Shown here one piece after another: positions 5,675 to 7,499 of a stretch of 7,499 nucleotides of DNA (position 1 is its first letter; each line of letters opens with the position of its first letter). Origin of the DNA: Microcaldota archaeon (GTDB taxonomy: Archaea; Micrarchaeota; Micrarchaeia; Anstonellales; Anstonellaceae); NCBI GenBank assembly GCA_026396355.1, contig JAPLWY010000088.1, positions 1 to 7,499 of the forward strand. The letters run 5' to 3'. The notes beneath the pieces were generated by a model. It worked only from the letters and a program-made list of their open reading frames with translations, did not search any database and had not been told where the DNA came from. Both the position numbers and the translations under genes were made by a program.

Positions 5675-7286
5675 AGTACACCTCGCTGAAAAGTTCCAGG
5701 GCGCGCGCGCCCATCATCTTCTGCCTTTGTGGCTTGTCAGAATGGAGCGGTATCATTGTTAGGAAAAGCAGCGCCTCTATCTTCTGTATGGTGCGGATGT
5801 CGTACCCCATCCTGGCAATTCTTGCATCCAGCGCTTGAGCCACCCCGGACGCCCATTCGCTGGAAAGCATTTCGTACTCGAAGCTGCCGTTTTTTTCGCG
5901 CAGGGAAAACAGGTCGTTTATTATGAAATCATACTGCCCGTGGGCGCTGTGCCGCAGCTTGGCAAGGTCATACTTCACATCCCCGTAAATCCCCCGTTTG
6001 CCGAACGTGCCGCGCGGGTCCACCAGCTTGACAGTGTGCCCATTGAGGTCGTACAGTATGTTGGTGAAACACAAATCGCCGTGCATTATCGCGGTGTCGC
6101 GCTCGGAATAGAATTTCTCGCGGACCATCCTCTTTTTCACAGAGGGCCAGCCAAGGCAGCGCTTGCCGTTGATTTCCACTTCTTCCTGCTCCAGCCAGCG
6201 CGCCCAGTAATCCGAAGAGGCGCGTAGCTGCCCAACGCGCTCGTCTGTTTTTTCCCCGTAGATTGCGCCGAAATCCTCTTGGGAAAGGCTGCCCTTGTAA
6301 GATTTGAAAGCGTCCAGCATCCCGAACAGGTGCGAAAAGATGCTTTTCCAGATGTCAAGAGGGATGAACGTGTAGACAAAATACTCCGAGAGCGAGGGGT
6401 GGCCGTAATATTCCATCGCAAGCTCGGCAGGCTTGCCCTTTTGACGCGAGAAGGAAAACACGCGCGGAGTGAATGACTGCAGCTGCGGGGGCAGCCCAAG
6501 GTACCATTGGCACTCGGCCTCAAGCTTGTCGGCATCAACGCTGGATTTTGTGATTATGTTGAAAAGTTCGTTTACCTTGACCGAGTTGAAATGCCTGCTC
6601 TGCAGCAGCATGCGCTTGGCGCGATAATAGTTGTCCACGCTGCCGCAGTCCACCCAATCGTCGCATTCCTTCAGGAAAACCCTGTGCCCGCGCGCCATCA
6701 TGCGCTCAATTACCGATGAGATTTCGCACTCCCCGGCCCCGCGTGCCTCGGCAAGGCAATCGAAGAAGAGGGGGGCGTCTGAGAAGTAGTAAAGCCCGAG
6801 CAGCGAGTGCGGCTTGCCTTCATACACCTGTGGCTTATTGATGAGGCGCGTCACCACGCCGTCATACGCGGTCTCGGCAACGCACCAGCGGAAAACATCC
6901 TCAGTTATCTTGTAATAAAGCGTGGAGCGCGTGAAGTCGAGCTTTGAATGGAATATTGTGTCGCTGAGCACGACAAACACCCCTTCGTTCCCGCCACGCG
7001 CACCGCCGGCGGCGGCAATGGTGTCAAGAAGGCTCCTGCTGTTGCTCACCGGGATCACGCGCAGGGGCTGATCGCCCCCATACTTTGCCTTGGCCCTTGA
7101 GAACTTTTGTTCATCGCTGGCATTCACTACAATGGAAACGTCGCGGATTCCGTGCCTGCCAAGTTCGTCGAGTATGTAGTCAAGCACAGGCTTGCCGTTA
7201 AGCGGTATGAGCGCATCTGGCAGGCTCTCCGAGAATGGGAGGATTTTGGAATGGTTTGAGCCGGCTGCGGGGATTATGGTTTCCAT
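5658..7286 (-). CDS. Nucleotidyltransferase-like domain fused to APH/choline-kinase-like kinase
   Basis: A 542-residue cytosolic fusion. Residues 1-228 have a nucleotidyltransferase fold: METIIPAAG start, IPLNGKPVLDYIL (27-39), metal-type D109 in LSDTIF and D213 in DDWVDCGS. Its triphosphate loop is degenerate: GxGTR is replaced by GSNHSK, and the PK lysine by aspartate (P23-D24). Residues about 240-542 are an aminoglycoside-phosphotransferase/choline-kinase-like domain with a full set of kinase residues: K247 in ITKSS, a following Glu (about 258) in KLEAECQWY, MEYYGHPSL (hinge), catalytic HGDLCFTN (402-409) and metal-binding DPRG (423-426), then GDVKYDLAKL. It likely phosphorylates a small hydroxyl or sugar acceptor whose product is activated by the stand-alone nucleotidyltransferase of the operon. 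The ATG at 7286 is preferred to the in-frame TTG at 7298, which would lie upstream of the predicted transcription start. Confidence 0.88.
   Translation of the reverse strand: METIIPAAGSNHSKILPFSESLPDALIPLNGKPVLDYILDELGRHGIRDVSIVVNASDEQKFSRAKAKYGGDQPLRVIPVSNSRSLLDTIAAAGGARGGNEGVFVVLSDTIFHSKLDFTRSTLYYKITEDVFRWCVAETAYDGVVTRLINKPQVYEGKPHSLLGLYYFSDAPLFFDCLAEARGAGECEISSVIERMMARGHRVFLKECDDWVDCGSVDNYYRAKRMLLQSRHFNSVKVNELFNIITKSSVDADKLEAECQWYLGLPPQLQSFTPRVFSFSRQKGKPAELAMEYYGHPSLSEYFVYTFIPLDIWKSIFSHLFGMLDAFKSYKGSLSQEDFGAIYGEKTDERVGQLRASSDYWARWLEQEEVEINGKRCLGWPSVKKRMVREKFYSERDTAIMHGDLCFTNILYDLNGHTVKLVDPRGTFGKRGIYGDVKYDLAKLRHSAHGQYDFIINDLFSLREKNGSFEYEMLSSEWASGVAQALDARIARMGYDIRTIQKIEALLFLTMIPLHSDKPQRQKMMGARALELFSEVYYEDSD
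5679..5684 (-). promoter_or_regulatory. Shine-Dalgarno site of the HAD phosphatase gene
   Basis: GAGGTG on the minus strand, four bases ahead of the ATG at 5672-5674, lies inside the end of the upstream fusion gene. It decides the start and shows that the 17-base overlap is real. Confidence 0.65.
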
Positions 7287-7314
7287 TTCAATCGCCAAAT
7301 GTAGGGGTGGGAAA

Positions 7315-7323
7315 CTATTTAAG
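7315..7323 (-). promoter_or_regulatory. TATA box of the kinase-phosphatase-nucleotidyltransferase operon
   Basis: CTTAAATAG on the minus strand is centred about 33 bases before the ATG at 7286. The predicted start of transcription, near 7293, leaves a leader of about seven bases and lies downstream of the in-frame TTG at 7298. The element sits in the 57-base gap after the stop of the right-edge gene. Confidence 0.5.
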
Positions 7324-7343
7324 TGCAGACTGGTGGGGAGTGG

Positions 7344-7499
7344 TTAGCTCCTTGTCCTTTTCCAGGTCGGGTCGCGCTCGGCAAATGTCTCGAACTTCTG
7401 CCCTTTTGCCGCAAGCATGTCGCGGTAGGCGCGATGGGCGTCGCCTACGTCCTTGTGCTTTTTCACTTTTATCCTGTACCATACCCCAGGCGGAATATA
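7344..7499 (-). CDS. 3' end of an unidentified gene (partial, 51 codons)
   Basis: An open frame enters from the right edge on the minus strand and ends with TAA at 7344-7346. The visible 51 residues begin YIPPGVWYRIKVKKHKDVGD and end FAERDPTWKRTRS. The stretch is rich in Lys and Arg and looks like a beta-strand followed by a helix (DAHRAYRDMLAAKGQKF). I do not recognise the family; a small nucleic-acid-binding or structural protein is possible but unsupported. A TATA box follows it, so it is probably the last gene of a separate unit. Confidence 0.5.
   Translation of the reverse strand, partial: YIPPGVWYRIKVKKHKDVGDAHRAYRDMLAAKGQKFETFAERDPTWKRTRS

Noticed and set aside
5701..5710. Alternating GC run in the 3' end of the kinase fusion
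   Set aside because: It encodes the Ala-Arg-Ala part of a normal helix and is too short to suggest a Z-DNA or repeat element.
7287..7298. N-terminal extension of the kinase fusion from the in-frame TTG at 7298
   Set aside because: It lies upstream of the transcription start predicted from the TATA box, and the fold begins at METIIPAAG.

Overview
The window looks archaeal. Each of the three minus-strand units with a visible start has a TATA box of archaeal type, spaced for a TBP-directed start. One of these (the box near 2646 with the ATG at 2621) implies a leaderless message. Shine-Dalgarno matches of the GGTGA/GAGGTG kind appear at internal operon genes. Gene packing is tight, with three 4-base stop/start overlaps and one 17-base overlap. 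The gene content suggests an accessory surface-glycan locus, plausibly from a DPANN-type archaeon; that placement is an inference and cannot be proven from this sequence.

Layout. At the left edge the last 16 codons of an unidentified plus-strand gene overlap a 424-residue plus-strand protein that resembles a GT-A glycosyltransferase but belongs to no family I can name. It converges on a minus-strand series that fills the rest of the window. In transcription order (right to left) this holds: (i) the tail of an unidentified gene at the right edge; (ii) a three-gene operon with its own TATA box, encoding a nucleotidyltransferase-like/APH-choline-kinase-like fusion, a small EcbF/BcbF-type HAD phosphatase and a stand-alone sugar-phosphate-type nucleotidyltransferase; (iii) a second promoter followed by an FkbM-family methyltransferase and a translationally coupled radical SAM/SPASM-like protein; (iv) a third promoter followed by a single-chain fusion of MTA/SAH nucleosidase (MtnN/Pfs) and adenine phosphoribosyltransferase (Apt).

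How the genes may work together. The three-gene operon has the parts to phosphorylate a small molecule, trim a phosphate and activate the product as a nucleotide conjugate for transfer to a glycan. FkbM and radical SAM proteins commonly decorate or accompany such glycans. Their by-products are S-adenosylhomocysteine and, for most radical SAM enzymes, 5'-deoxyadenosine, both known substrates of MtnN-family enzymes. The fused Apt domain could return the released adenine to AMP. The fusion and its position next to two SAM-consuming genes are the most notable points in the window. No tRNA, rRNA, CRISPR array, insertion sequence or long repeat was seen. The longest gene-free stretch is about 100 bases.
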